Assembly (NCBI GenBank): GCA_013433145.1
Contig: CM024178.1
Location: 8,603,260 to 8,667,259, forward strand
Reading direction: 5' to 3'
From: Ascaris suum
Lineage: Eukaryota; Nematoda; Chromadorea; Rhabditida; Ascarididae
DNA: 64,000 nt
In this document: one piece after another, positions 13,187-25,945 of the stretch
How the letters are laid out: every line of letters starts with the position of its first letter
Position numbering within the stretch: position 1 is the stretch's first letter
Notes under the pieces: generated by a model
Told to the model about the DNA's origin: nothing
The model's input: only the letters and a program-made list of their open reading frames with translations
Database searches by the model: none
Translations under genes and position numbers: made by a program

Positions 13187-13747
13187 TCGAACAAACTACA
13201 TACCACAATGCATGATGTAATTCATCGAGATGAGGGAATTGATGAAGATGTCGCGCATAATGCATGGAATATACTACAGTTCATCGGTGAAAAGTGCTTG
13301 CTGGTTGATGTTTTCACCATCAAAGGCATAGGAAAAAATTTCTTTCGACTAACTTTGCAAGATTATAGTGTGGAATCGATTCGGTTATGGTCTGTATTTG
13401 TATTTGCGTATTACAGGGCTGCAACATTCAGCGGTTTTCCTCTTTTACGGATACCCTTATAGTGTATGGTTATCGTAGTTTTTTGAAACTCAAGAATTTG
13501 ATTCGTTGCTTTGCGAACGAATGCTGTAAATGCTGAGTTTTTAGTGATAAATTGTCATGAGTACGCATGCTTAAGGTTTTAGTGCGCTAATATAGGCTGA
13601 AAGTCTTTGGTTTTTTTGCGGCAGCCATCAGATCCGTTGGTTTGTCCTCATCCTTACCCCTGCCGCCAACACTTCCCCTCGCTCGTTTGTAATCTTAATG
13701 GAGAGGTCGACTCTACGATTTTTCTCATATATTTAAGCGCTTGCTAA
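13187..13747 (+). other. Weak exon-like segments
   Basis: Three plus-strand segments could continue the preceding candidate in phase: 13187-13286 (acceptor CTATAG, 33 codons plus 1 nt), 13362-13393 (32 nt, ends before GTATTT) and 13625-13747 (acceptor TTTGCGGCAG, 40 codons then TAA; contains CPHPYPC). An uninterrupted ORF also runs 13208-13462. Because many acceptor and donor choices are possible, the phase agreement is weak evidence. No recognised domain. Confidence 0.2.
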
Positions 13748-15050
13748 ATATTACTGAAGAATATTTTCATTTTTTTTTTTTGATTTTATATCTTTCAAAA
13801 TATGAATATATCGTATAATACAGCTATTTATTATATATCACTATATCTCTCTAAATAAAAAAAAAAGGAAAGAAAATTTCATAAAAAGATTCAATGTTGA
13901 ATTGGCTAATTTCACCGATATCTAACTTCGAAATTTTCTTAGAAAAATTTTCGATCGGAGATATTTTGTTGTTTTCAAAAAAAAAGTGTTTAATATTGAA
14001 GATTTTTTTTTTCTTAAATTTTTATATCAATATTGTTGAATTCGATGATATGCAAAGAAAATTATTTTTTGTTTTTATCAGTTTTTCATTTGATCAAATT
14101 TTATGGAATTATTTACGCGAATTGATGTTATTCATGAATATTTTCGCATAAATGAGCGTATGCTAGAAGAAGAGAACCGATAAGATTAAAAATGATATAC
14201 GGCTGTTGGCAATTTTCCAAATCAGATAGAACTTTATTTGCAAATATACGCTAATAATAGCGAATAAAAAAAAAATCCGTTTCCTTATACACTCACTGAA
14301 ATTCATAGCGTCTAAGCTAAAAACCCCCATTTTAAACCATATTACAATGGTTTTAAATATAAGGTGGAACGAAGAAGGGGAAGGGAATATTTATGGCACA
14401 TTCAGAGGCACAGAATTATCATCAAAGTCCGAAGTAATATTCATCAAGTTGGGAGGGGTAAAAGTACAAAATAATATTCATCAAGGTGAGACAGGTAGAT
14501 CTACGAAATAATTAACATTAGTCCCGGGTGAGAGGCATTTTTAGCGATTGTTTTTTGAAGCAATGGCAATTTCTTCCCGCTTAGCATTTGTGATTTATGA
14601 AGCTATCAAACGTATAGAGACATACATACATAAAAATCATCCAAATGGAAAAACACATTCAAACACATATCGTCATAGTGCTTTTGATTGAAAATTTTTG
14701 TTGAAGTTTGCTTTAATTATTGGCATATTTTAGCTCTAATATTAAATGAAGAAATATAACGAATTCCAAACTTGATAGCACTATATATTCATATAAATAA
14801 TTTTATCGTTTACTATAAAAGATGAATATCAAACAAAAATTAAATTCTCTGAAATGTTTTTTCTTCTTTTTTTTTGCGTATGGAAATTATAGCCATTATA
14901 ATAGATCTATATGTTAGCTGAATGCGATGGAAATTTAAAAATTCTTTTAATAGAATGTAACTATTTTATAATTGTTCACTTTCATTGCATGCACTTATGA
15001 TGCTGTATTAGTAAATTCGTTGAAAATTTTTTATTCGATGTTAATGAGTA
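13748..15050. other. Gene-free AT-rich stretch
   Basis: No gene supported. The only structure noted is a short tandem repeat at 14435-14508, listed separately, and a weak inverted repeat near 14330-14358 (TTTTAAACCAT facing ATGGTTTTAAA). Confidence 0.5.
14435..14508. repeat. Two-copy 37-bp tandem repeat
   Basis: Units 14435-14471 and 14472-14508 both begin TAATATTCATCAAG and end in TACRAAA, with about ten differences between. A decayed partial third copy (ATTATCATCAAAG) precedes at about 14414. Confidence 0.75.
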
Positions 15051-15073
15051 GTGATCTACGGTTAAAGGTGATC

Positions 15074-15272
15074 TGTTGTGATCGAATCAGTTTTGTGATC
15101 GCAGTGATCGTGTTAAGTGATCGTATATACAAGTTGTACTCTCATAGTTGTTTGATCTTGATGTGCTATCTCCCCAGTGTGGATTGTGATCTCCCCATGC
15201 GTTCAGGGCCCTAGCCGATGATATAAATAGGCTGCGGTCTTACTTACTAGTCAGTGTAGTGTGTGTTCAGCA
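15074..15272 (+). mobile_element. Possible solo LTR (retrotransposon remnant)
   Basis: The segment begins TG, ends CA and is flanked on both sides by GTGATC (15068-15073 and 15273-15278), like a target-site duplication. It holds a good TATA box, TATAAATAG at 15222-15230, followed about 22 nt later by initiator-like TCAGTG, which is a typical LTR promoter layout of Gypsy or Bel/Pao elements. The caution is that GTGATC(G) recurs about eight times in 15050-15280, so the flanking match may come from the internal repeat and not from insertion. No gag or pol ORF lies nearby. It could also be a cellular core promoter. Confidence 0.35.
15222..15230 (+). promoter_or_regulatory. TATA box with downstream initiator-like sequence
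   Basis: TATAAATAG in a locally GC-richer context, with TCAGTG about 22 nt downstream. No convincing ORF follows within the next kilobases, which favours an LTR or an abandoned promoter over an active gene start. Confidence 0.4.
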
Positions 15273-15576
15273 GTGATCGCCGTGTATTTTTTTTGTTAAC
15301 GGAAATTACTATTTGAATTTTTTTATTCCATCAATTTCGATATGCATTAAAAATGTTTCCAGTTGTATTTTATTCCATCAGTTCTATTGGTTAATGGAGA
15401 TTATTAGTCAATTTTATTTTTTCTAAACTGAACACACTTTTTGTTTATAGGAAATAAATACTTATAAATATTACTTTTGATGGTAATATTCTTTATTAAT
15501 TTTAAATTTATTTTAAATAAGAATAAATTATTTTTTTTTCAAGAATCATTTTTACTTAGAACATTTAAATATTTAG

Positions 15577-15695
15577 ATTATGCTTAAAATTACTTAAATT
15601 ACTTAAATAGGATTTTTACTTAATATTACTTCATAAATTATGCTTAAAATATTTAAAAAATTACTTAAAATAGGATTTAATATTTAAAAATTAGA
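15577..15695. repeat. AT-rich 60-bp imperfect tandem repeat
   Basis: ATTATGCTTAAAAT occurs at 15577-15590 and again at 15637-15650. Each is followed by ACTTAAA(A)TAGGATTT. Two diverged units of about 60 bp. Confidence 0.6.
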
Positions 15696-15699
15696 AATT

Positions 15700-18600
15700 G
15701 CTCGTTTTTAGAAATGATTTTGAATATTTTATCATAGGTGTTCTATTCGATATACTTTTATGAGGTCGTTGTTAATTAATTGAATAACTGCAATTGATAG
15801 AATGAAAAGAATTGAAATTGAAGCAATATCTCATTCGTTTAATATTCCTCTTTACGAGCTCTACAAAATTATTTGTTGAAAATATCTTTACTACTAATAA
15901 ATACTCATATATAAATGCAATATATAGAAACGCTATAATATTTGATTTCTATTATTGTTAATATTTCCTTTTTTAGTAAAATTTTTTTAATGCAAAATAA
16001 TTCTTCATGTAATATTTAGTACTTATTTATTACTCACTCTTTGAAATATCAACGCTAAATATGAGATTTAAGCGTCTTTTTTTTTCTCGAATTTATTGAA
16101 TCAATGAGATGTTCAAAATCTGTACGACGCTTAATCTATCATCATACAATTGTTTACTCCCCATCAATATATAATTCATCCACAATGTGATTTTAATAAA
16201 TTTAAGCGATAATCACAAATATATAGAAAGAGATCGAACTAAAAAAAAAATTGCAAAGAGCTAAAGAGTGCAGTGCTTATCTTTTGCGTTTGCCAGCATG
16301 AAATATTTCGAAAGAGTATGAGCATTTTACTAGTAAATAACATAGTCAATGAGTTATCAGTTATATAATGGAAAATAAGAGCTAGAGCTCCTGCTTTCAT
16401 GTGGAGCTTCATAGCCTTCGACTATCACTCCAATATTTTACTTTTTTTTTCCTCTCATCTTCTTATTAAAGTAATAATATTTTTATTGTTCCGTCTATCA
16501 CATATATGATCGTACTTAAAACTATCATCATTTTTGGTATGTAATTTTTTTTTTTTTGCAATTAAGTGATATTCAACAACCGTTTCTATATTCACCTTTG
16601 AAATTCGCCTTGTTTTTTAAATCGGAAATAATCTATTCAATTTTTATACTTCTAGTATTTTTGAGAAGATGTTCGAAATTATTGATATTTTATTGAAATT
16701 ATTGATACTAATTGATATTTCATCATTTATTGAAGATGTTCGAAAAATCTTCACATAACATATGAACATATTTCTTTTAATAGTTCTCTATTAAAGAATT
16801 GAAAAGGAACTTATAGGCAAAAATGGAAATTTAAAACGAAAAATCAAGAATCGAATTTTAAAGTAAGAAATCTCTCAATTTTAGTAATAATTTATATTAA
16901 AAGCGTTTACGATATAGTTGTTGATTGATGTAATTAGCGTTTAATTATGAGCGATTTCTCAATAGCAATTATAATTGACGTAGATTAGCCAACCTTTTTG
17001 AAATCAATATTGTTACCTTGTTTATGTTTTCTTCAACCGTAGAGGCTACAAGAAGGTTTAGTCGAAAATGAGACCAAAATAGTGAGAAATGATGAAATTA
17101 ATTTTACTACGAGTAATTTTTTTTTACCTGTCAGGTTGATTGAGAAATAATTTCATAAACACGAATATTTGATTCAGTATATTTCCGGAATATTCTTATC
17201 TAGAGAAATAAATTACTAACGACTAAAATGCGATATTATATAATAGGCGATCGAAACTATATATTATCGAACATACTATTCTTATCATCAATTCAAATAC
17301 TTTTATTAATAATAGTATTTAAATAAATAATTTGTTTTAATTTAATAAATGAGACGTTTTAAGTTGTTATCATTACTACTAAATTTTAAATTTAATTAAA
17401 CATTGAAATTTTCTATGAGTTTATTGAAGTACATTTTAGATGAGGTTTACTGTGGTGGCATATTATTCAATTTATAAGTTTGTTATATTACAAATTTGGT
17501 GTATTTAATTTCTTATAACTTTAAAAAAAAATTTTTCATATAGTATTTCATTATGGAGAAAAATTTTTTAGAAGAAAATGGAAATTATTTTTGAAATATT
17601 TCATCGTAAAAACATAGAAATACTATAGATATTTTTATATTTATATAAAAATTATTGCATATACTTTACTGCAAATAAGTCGATTAGTATCGTATGGTTG
17701 CAATCATTGATTAACTAAAAACATCTTCACTAATCGTACCTATCGAATTCGAAATAAAAATGTATATTTTACTGGAAGTCCTTAAAAGCAATTTATTTTC
17801 GATTATTTTTTGAGACATTTATTCGATTCTTTTATAGTGATAATTCTCTTTTGTAGTTTTATATATAGGCATTTTTAAAATCAGGTCAACAGCGTTAATG
17901 ATTTCGAAAAAAATATGGAGAATATTGCAATGAAAATTTGCAATCTTTTAGAGCATTAGCAGCATTGTTCCTATATAATACGCACCGTAAATACAATGAA
18001 AATATGAACAAATCAAATTGTGAGAAATTAATTACATTTTTTATTTTGCAATTATTATTGCATTTCAATTTATCGGTGGTATTGTTATAATGCAAAAATA
18101 TTTTCAAAAATGTTTATCGTAGAAAATTGCAAAATAAAATCATAAGAAAATTAACATCAAGTTTAATTCTTTTGAAAACACAAGCTAAAGAAACATATTT
18201 CGTAAAGGAAATTTTTGAAATTGTGTTAAATGTGATAGAGTGCTCTTTTCTTCTCCTCTTAGAAAATAAAATATTGATGAGCACTAAGTTAGGCAAATAT
18301 TAAAAGCAAATTTTGTTTATCGATTTAAATATCAACATAACTAATGAACTAATAGTTGGAAGCATAATTTAGTGTATAGAAATAGTATAAGAAATGAAGC
18401 ATTTGCTTATTTGAATTTATTACTTGAATTTACCAAATTTTTTAAATATTTGTTTCAAAAAAAAAAAATTCCTCTGAAGCAAAATTCATGTAGGAAAAAT
18501 ATATGTTGGAAAATTCTGTGAGACATAAAATTTTTGCGCAAAACATATTATCATTAAAGCAATAACAATTAGTAATAAACTGGGAACTAATCGAAATTGA

Positions 18601-19170
18601 GTAAATGTAATCAACACAATTATTGAAAATTGAAATGAGCACGTTGATAGATGTAAATGATAACGTGCATAAAACAATTATAAACATTATCGCAAAGATC
18701 TTATAATGAATAAAGAGTATATTAGATATTTGCTTGTAATATAAAAAACAATAGCAAATGAAAATGAATATTCTCGATGAGTTATAAATTCAAATATTTT
18801 TAATTGAATATAATATTAGCAATTATTCATTTATACAATAAAAATGAGGCGTTTCATTGAGAGGAAATACGTCAACTAACTTAGACTTTAATTTTTTTTA
18901 AAATAAACCTTAAAACTTCAATTAATAATCTTTATTTCTTTCAAATATTTTTTCTCATTCAATAAATTTTCGATAAAGCAATGAATTTAATAAACTATTA
19001 TTGAATTCATAATTGTGCTATGAAATTGCTCGCAATGACAAAAAAAAAATGAAAGATATGGCGGAAATGATAATGTTATATATTCTTTGGCAATTGTAAT
19101 TCAACACAATGAAACGATTACCTTTTTTTTTTTCTCTCATTCTCTTGGCACAATTATCTTTCTCTCTCAT
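15700..19170. other. Gene-poor AT-rich stretch
   Basis: No supported gene. The sequence is about three quarters A+T with dense stops in all frames. The motif GAAGATGTTCGAAA appears twice near 16665 and 16733. Short ORFs here are within chance expectation. Confidence 0.5.
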
Positions 19171-19175
19171 TCTAG

Positions 19176-19310
19176 GATATACTCGTAGCAGTTGGAAAAT
19201 TTTACGGATCTTTATTGGCGCGTCTATCCACCGATGTGGATTTTGCCGATCTGACAAAAGCGCCTCCTAAAAATTCATCTCCCTATATGGTCACCAACTT
19301 CATACCCTAG
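19176..19310 (+). other. Candidate terminal exon, unidentified
   Basis: After a pyrimidine-rich acceptor (CTCTCATTCTAG, ends 19175) comes an open frame of 44 codons closed by TAG. The translation contains VGKFYGSLLARLSTDVDF and a final PYMVTNFIP. The local base composition is GC-richer than its surroundings. It starts in phase 0 and so could follow the 12536-12623 segment, which ends in phase 0, across a 6.5-kb intron. That link is only a possibility. The minus strand of the same stretch is also partly open, so the strand is not certain. Confidence 0.3.
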
Positions 19311-20985
19311 CACAGGTTAAAGCATATGCTTCTGTTTAATAATATTGATAATTGTTTAGAACGAATGAAGAGGCTAACATCTGGGCGCTTTGATGTCCAT
19401 CCTGTGTACCTGCAATAGTGAACACCGGATTCTCCCAAAAAAACTCATCTATAGTTGTATAATTTCGCTTTCTGGTTCTCAGTCATGTTGAGTAGGTGAA
19501 GCAATCGGTCTGGTAGACAGGTATGAACGGCCAGGTAGGTGAACGAAAAGGCCATTACACAAACAGACGGACAAGGGAACACATGCCGACACTAGCATGA
19601 CATGAGACCATAATACCTTTTGGAAGTAAATTAGCGAGAGTATGAAAAATTTGATAGAAATATAAGAAGGAAAAATTTGAATGAATTCAATTCATTCGGC
19701 ATACGTTAAAAAAAAAACGTTTATCTGATAGAAAATAAACTAAAAATTGTTCATTGATCTATTTGATGTCATTATCTAAGCAATATAAAATTCATTGGTG
19801 ATAAAAAAAAATATAAAAAAATTTTTAAAGATTAGATTTTTTTTCCGATCTTTTTTTTCTCTCTCTCTCTCTCTCTCTCATAAATATTTCAATGATTAAT
19901 TATTCGGAGCGTTAGAAAATAATTGGAATTTACTCTTCTTTTTTTTTTTCGCTTAGCATTTGCGAAAATTTTCCCAATGTAATAAAAAATTTATGAGAAT
20001 ATGTTGAAATATAAATGAATTGATGAGTATAAATAAGTTAGATTTTTAAAATATTTATGAAATAAGTTTATGATTAATTTACCTCTATTGCAGCATATAA
20101 ATAGACGTGCTATAATCGTTCCATCTTTGCCTTTAGTCGATTTGAGGTGATATAGTGGCGTATTTCCAGATAGCATAAAATTTTGTTAAGATTTTTTTTT
20201 TTTTTTTTAGCACAAATGCGTGCTACATGCGAATTGGCCCCAATATATGAAGCGTTATGTGAATATGTGTTGAATGAGTGAGATTGAAAGCGCGATTATC
20301 AGCCGGATCATATATTCCCGGTCATTCAGCACATGATGCATTTCCCGTTCCTATGGGAAAAAGACTTACATCTCTATGTTGAGATAACTCAACTCTCTTC
20401 TATCCCTCATATTTGAAAATTTGGAAACGGGAAAAAGAGCTCTCTCCAATTCCTTCCCCCCCCCCCAAAAAAAAAAAAAATTGCCCTACCCTCTCGCAGC
20501 ATGCCGATTTCTGCATTAATGCTCTTCATTTTATTAATAATTATCAGGATAAACGGGTGATATGGTTTTTCTTTTCCATTTTCACATAGCGTTGCATTTC
20601 TCTTTGCAATAGAAAATGATAATTTATTAGCTAATATTATATTTCCAAATATACTCTTCACTGCATTTCTTATTTAACAACGAAAATATGCGAAAGAATA
20701 GTTGTCTTCTAGCGTGACAGTGATAAAGAATGAAGCATTGTATCGAGATCTATTTTACTATAAAGTTGTATGTCGCTGCGAGAGTAAAAATGCCATGTTA
20801 ACTATGATCGGTTGGCGATTCTCAATGAGGTAATAAATGAGTGATCGAAATTGCGTGTTTGCTAGGATCGATGCGTGAGCGAATCATCGTCGACAGGTGC
20901 ATGCTGTTGTCAGGGTGATAGATGATAGCTATAGCGTGTAAATCGAATGCGCATTTCTATGAGTTGCGCTCTTCAAGGCACATTT
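19311..20985. other. Mixed-composition stretch with ambiguous exon-like pieces
   Basis: 19380-19620 is GC-richer but has no ORF I can follow. Around 20090-20180 and 20274-20370 both strands carry short open stretches bounded by splice-like signals (plus acceptor CTCTATTGCAG at about 20095; minus acceptor TTTTCCCATAG at about 20357). I cannot decide the strand or reality. A C/A run sits at 20455-20481. Confidence 0.3.
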
Positions 20986-20989
20986 ACAC

Positions 20990-21008
20990 GTATACACACA
21001 CACACATA
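20990..21008. repeat. Short (AC)n
   Basis: About eight AC dinucleotides within CGTATACACACACACACATATG. Confidence 0.8.
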
Positions 21009-21439
21009 TGTTTCGTTTAAATTTTCATACTTTTCAACTATTCATGCGCTTTGAAAGAAATTAATTCCACCTACCTTTATTAATGAAATCGTAAAAAATT
21101 ATCACCTGTAATTTGTTGCAACTTGGATTTAGTGATTGTATTTATCTTTTCATTGTCGTTTTATTTAGAAATAGTAATTGACTATATTTAACACGTAATT
21201 TAGTAATATAGGTAAAGAAATTACCAATAACTTTGGTAAGTTTTTCAACCGCCGATTGTAAATCATCATTGCTTGTTGATCAATTCTGTAATCGATTTTT
21301 CATCGTTTTTTTTTTTGTCAGTGAAATCTACAACAACAATATTTAATAAAATAAAATTTGAGATGTACGATTTCATTCGTTTTTTTTTGTTGATGTTTTT
21401 CGTTGGAATTACGCAAAGAGACGAAAATATAGTTAAATA

Positions 21440-21560
21440 CATATATGTGTGTACGTGCATATATCGTATGTGTGTTTGTGTCTACCTGCGTGTGTATGTG
21501 TTTGTCGGTGTCTGTATATGGTTGTATGTGTGTACCTATGCGTTTGCAAAATGCGTTTTT
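21440..21560. repeat. Degenerate GT-rich microsatellite
   Basis: Variable TGTG, TATG and TGTC repeats. The repeat creates long Cys/Val/Tyr-rich open frames on the plus strand (21273-21758) and Thr/His-rich ones on the minus strand. These are low-complexity artefacts, not genes. Confidence 0.7.
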
Positions 21561-22175
21561 GTTTGTGCATCTATGTATGAGGGTATGAACAGTATATTTC
21601 CTCATAACTGCCAACTTTTATCCGCATCGTTGAACCTATCTGCAAGTTTAGATAAAAGGCAAACTTGGATATTGAACGTTGTCGGAACAAAGAGACATAT
21701 ATGTAATTGTCGTGTTGTATTTGTCTGTGTCTGTCGGACGGCTAACCGACGAATTTGAACTCTCATGTAGATTGTTTCTTTTAATTTAAGTACCTTCATT
21801 TCTGGAGTGCACATAATGTGACGCGTGTTATGACACTAATAATTGAAATAGAGTTGATATAAGCATAAATGAATACTTTTTAAAAACGTCGTTCACCTGA
21901 TTTGGGCTTATTATTTTGTTCTGAACTCAGAAATGAAAAATGAAATCGTTGATAAATAGTGATTCTATTGTTCGGCTATTCCAATAACCAATTTATTGTC
22001 CATCGTATAGTGGTCATTTCTGATTTTGAACCAGACTGAATTTTTTAGCTTTAAAATGCACACCTAATGCCAGTTCTACTTTGATTGACAACGTTGCATG
22101 CTCATTAGGCGTGCTGTATTGCGTGCAGCATTAAAACTGACCAGACATCAGTAGAAAATAGAAGCGCACCACAAC

Positions 22176-22375
22176 TTCCGTATTGGCTCAGTGGTAGAGC
22201 GGTTGACCTCGGCAATTGTGAGGTCTTGGATTCGCCTTCATTTGCATGGAACCCTATTATTGCTTATCAATCAGTGGTTGTCTTAGTGCGGAGTCATTCG
22301 AGTGCTTAGTTGGAGATTCTTGCAGTCGGTCGGTTCTTGCATTTCTTGCACTCATTGAATTCACATTAAAAAAAT
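22176..22375 (+). mobile_element. tRNA-related SINE-like sequence
   Basis: The head resembles a decayed tRNA. TTGGCTCAGTGG (22183-22194) matches the internal pol III A box, and GCTC/GAGC makes a perfect D stem around AGTGGTA. An extended stem GACCTC/GAGGTC surrounds a 9-nt loop, and GGATTCGCC is a degraded B box. No proper acceptor stem closes the molecule, so it is not a functional tRNA. Unrelated sequence follows to an A-rich end (ATTAAAAAAATTT near 22365-22378), the layout of a tRNA-derived SINE. Confidence 0.45.
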
Positions 22376-22379
22376 TTCA

Positions 22380-24140
22380 ATTCTAGATTTATGTTCGTTC
22401 CTATTAGAGCTAGAGCTAAATTCTAACCATTGTTCGTAGTTTTCAAAAGATACCAAGAGTGTCGGAAAATGACAATCGCGAATGATTGTGCATTAGGATT
22501 TGGTGAAGTTAAAGGTATGTTGACAGTGTTGAGGTATATGAAAAGATACATCGAAAATGACAAAGTTCTTAAGCTAATATGTGTTAACCAATGATTATTA
22601 ATATATGTTTTCTTTACTAGCATAAGTCGATGAGCTTTCTAGCTTTTACAACTCATCGTTTAGTTATGACGCCTTTAATGTGTCCTACTTCATAATTGTG
22701 TTTTTATTGAATCAATTTATTTATTTTTTTTTCAGCTATCACATCCATAGACACTCGTCTTTCCTCTAGAAGTCTGTGGTCGTTAGGCGAATCAATAAAA
22801 GAATTTTTTTTTTTTTTGATGCAGTTGATATTTGTCAACTCTTGAAAGCCGCTATAGTATTGTGATAACATTTACTCATTCATTGCATGAAGTTGTAATA
22901 TGCTTCGATAGGATAGAAGAAAACGGCGAAAAAAGAGGACGGGAGGGGGGTCACTCGCTTTTCATGAGATTGGCTACCGAAAAAAGGTTCATAATAAAAA
23001 GTGAACTTTAAACGACTATTAAATGTTTGTTTTTTTAGGTTGTAATAAGTATGCCGCAAAACTATCGAAGAGGGGGATGGAGGAGAGGGAGGAGGCGAGG
23101 TATAAGGGAAAGGGGTTAGATACTTGCAAGCTTCACCATCGTATTTTTCTTCAGCGTTCTCTTCGGCGACTTTTGTTTTCATAATAGTTCCGCTTCATAT
23201 TGTGATACCAAACTTCACAATTTATTAATTAGTGTGTTCACTTCAGGTTTTTGTTCTATGCACATTTCCCGAATTGCGGCATTTATTATATGATCATTAT
23301 CGTTGATTAAAAAAAAAGAACTTCTATTGTTTTAAAATTATTTGCTTTGATCTCAGTTTTTTGGATAAGAAATTGAGGTAATCGATTTTGATGAAAAACA
23401 TTTTGAGACTTCCTTCTTTTTTCTTCTTTTTTTTTGTAGACTAAGAGATGAAATTTAGGCAATGAATAAATGTTATTGGATTGGTCAAGTTTTTTTTTTT
23501 GTTGTTGTTGTTGAACTTGATGAAAAAAAAAATTCGTATAAAGTTTCCAGAGAAATTCACTGAAAATGTTGATCGATTATTGCATATTGATTGAATTTTT
23601 CTTAGAATTTCTCAGTGAAAATTTACATAAATGAAAAAAAAAATTTATTTCTGAAACTTTTTCGCTGAAAATTTTCATCAGCAATTATCATTTATTAGAA
23701 CCCTTTAAAAAAAAAAAGAAATTTGAAATGGCTATGAGAAAATCACATGTTGATTATAATAAATGCAAAATTTTGTTCTAATCAAAACGATATTAGCAGT
23801 GATCTGCCTTTTATATTGTAATCGCATACGATGAGAGTTTATTTATTCAGTTGAACGATCCTCATTACTCACTAAAATTTTTACTATACTTAACATTTTT
23901 TATTACTCTGACTTTCCTTTATTTTTATCTTACTTTACATTTATTCAAAAAGAGAGTCTTGCTTTCTTAAATATCGTTACATCTAAGAGCGGAGAGAATA
24001 TAAAGTATAATGTGATCGAACATCAATAATCAAATAATAGTGCACGTTTGAAAGTATAATATTAGCTACTCTTTCTTCTTGTGAATAGCTTTTGGTTTTT
24101 CTCCTCCAATTCCATAACATTATACTGGATCGGTTATCCA
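22380..24140. other. Gene-free stretch
   Basis: No supported gene. Poly-A and poly-T runs are frequent. A purine-rich GGAGGGGGG-type strip at 23070-23120 produces a spurious proline-rich ORF on the minus strand. Confidence 0.5.
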
Positions 24141-24212
24141 TTCTATTTTATTCCATTCCATTTCCATTCGATTCCATTCTATTTCATTTCATTTCATTTC
24201 ATTTCATTCCAC
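24141..24212. repeat. (ATTCC/ATTTC)n pentanucleotide repeat
   Basis: First a mixed ATTCC-type part, then about six regular ATTTC units. Confidence 0.9.
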
Positions 24213-24837
24213 ATCGTTCTTCAGTAAATCTTTACGTAAAAATGCTTTAGTTTTGTCAGTTTTGCCTGAAAAAACGTTCAATGTTTTAATGATTAAAAAA
24301 TAATTCAGCTTCCTACTCATTTTTTTTTTTTGAACTAGTTGTTCGGTCGGCAATTTATTTCTGTGTAAACGAAATTTTAAAAGAATATATCGGAGAAGAT
24401 CTTAAACGTAAATCTCGATTTATTCATTTACCGATATTTTAGTTGATAAATGCTCTTAATGACGCAAATATGACGAAGTAAATAAGATTAATTGGCTAAC
24501 TGGCTGCAGTTTCCACCTAAAAAACCGATAAAAATTTTCAACAATTTTTCTGTATATCTAAAATTTAATTCTTAATTAAGTGAAAAAACTAAAAAATATA
24601 TTCCTTTTAAGGTGTTTTACTAAAATATCTTGATTTTTGTGCTCTATTTCCAGATATATTCCACACATACAATTATCGTCGATGCATGTTATATCCATAT
24701 TTTACTGAATGCATTCATTTTCGGTTTTCTTTCACTCATTGTCGAGTGGACAATTGCAATAAACAATGGAAATCATTTCAGAGGATAATCTTATGAGCAC
24801 TAAGGATATTCGAGAGAGAGAAGAAAACAAAACAAAT

Positions 24838-24880
24838 GGTGGGGTGGGGAGGGGGGGGGGGGGGAGGGAGGGAAGGGGCG
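24838..24880 (+). repeat. G-run cluster (G-quadruplex potential)
   Basis: GGTGGGGTGGGGAGG leads into a run of 14 G and then GGGAGGGAAGGGG. At least four G-tracts of 3 or more lie within 40 nt. Confidence 0.85.
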
Positions 24881-25945
24881 AATAGAGTTAAGATCGTATC
24901 ACTTTAGCCACTAGTAAATATCGAAAATTTTCTATTTGATTAGAAGATTTTAATGAACGATATTTTAATGAGAAAATAACTGCAAAAAATTTGAATATAC
25001 TTCCAACGTAATAAAAAAAAAAATTCAGTTTCGTTTAATGTATAATGAGAAGATGGAAGATAAGAGGATAAGAGTGTTTTTTAAAATTTCATCTATCGTA
25101 AAAATTTTCATTCTATATTTCACTAAGTTTACTCTAGAGTAAAAGTAAAGGTTTTAAGTTCAATACATCATCACTCAGCCTCTAGTAAAATACAAAATAG
25201 ACTAATCTGTGATAGATAACAACCTAAACTTCCCTATTCAGCTCTAAATTGTTTCCTGCCTCTCAAGACGTCATACCTCCCATTACTTCATATTTTTGAT
25301 ATGTCGCTAATCATCGCGATATTATAATTATATAATTATTTATCAAAATTAATTATCTAAGAAAGTAATAGTGATATGATAGATTTTACAAATCAGAAAA
25401 ACTCAAATTATAGAGGAATCGAGTAAATTTTTGCTATACTCAAAAAAAAAACTAGTAGATGAATTTAAATTCAGGTGGAACATCTTTTGTGGCAATCAGG
25501 TAAACTTATCAACTAAAGACGAAATACGGAATTTTTTCTATCAGACTTTCGCGATACCATCAATGATATTGATATTTTCATCATATGCAAATATTCCTAA
25601 TGCATTTGTTCTCAGGAACAAACTTGTGAGGATGCATAAGAAATATGTCAGCCGCTTAGTAAATAATAGACTATTTGCCAATGCTAGATCTTATTTAAAC
25701 ATATTTTTTGAAATTTGCATATATAGCTCAACTATGATTTTATCGTAATAATCGACAGGAAATTGTATGCTTATCGAAAAACACTTATTTTGAAACAACG
25801 AAAAAACTCATTAGGATCGCGTCTATCACAGGAAAAAAAAGGTTGGAAGCTATCGTTGTGGCATGATAACGCCTTAGAGGTTTTCCGATTTTATTCAGAT
25901 ACATTTATGCGCAAAAACTTGAATAGCATTAAAAATTTAATAGTA

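Noticed and set aside
21273..21758. 161-codon plus-strand ORF, the longest in the window
   Set aside because: Its middle is a degenerate GT microsatellite giving Cys/Val/Tyr repeats; the opposite strand gives Thr/His repeats. No motif, no splice context.
22880..23182. 100-codon minus-strand ORF with PPPSPPSPSS
   Set aside because: The proline/serine run is a translated purine/pyrimidine strip; the rest has no recognisable feature.
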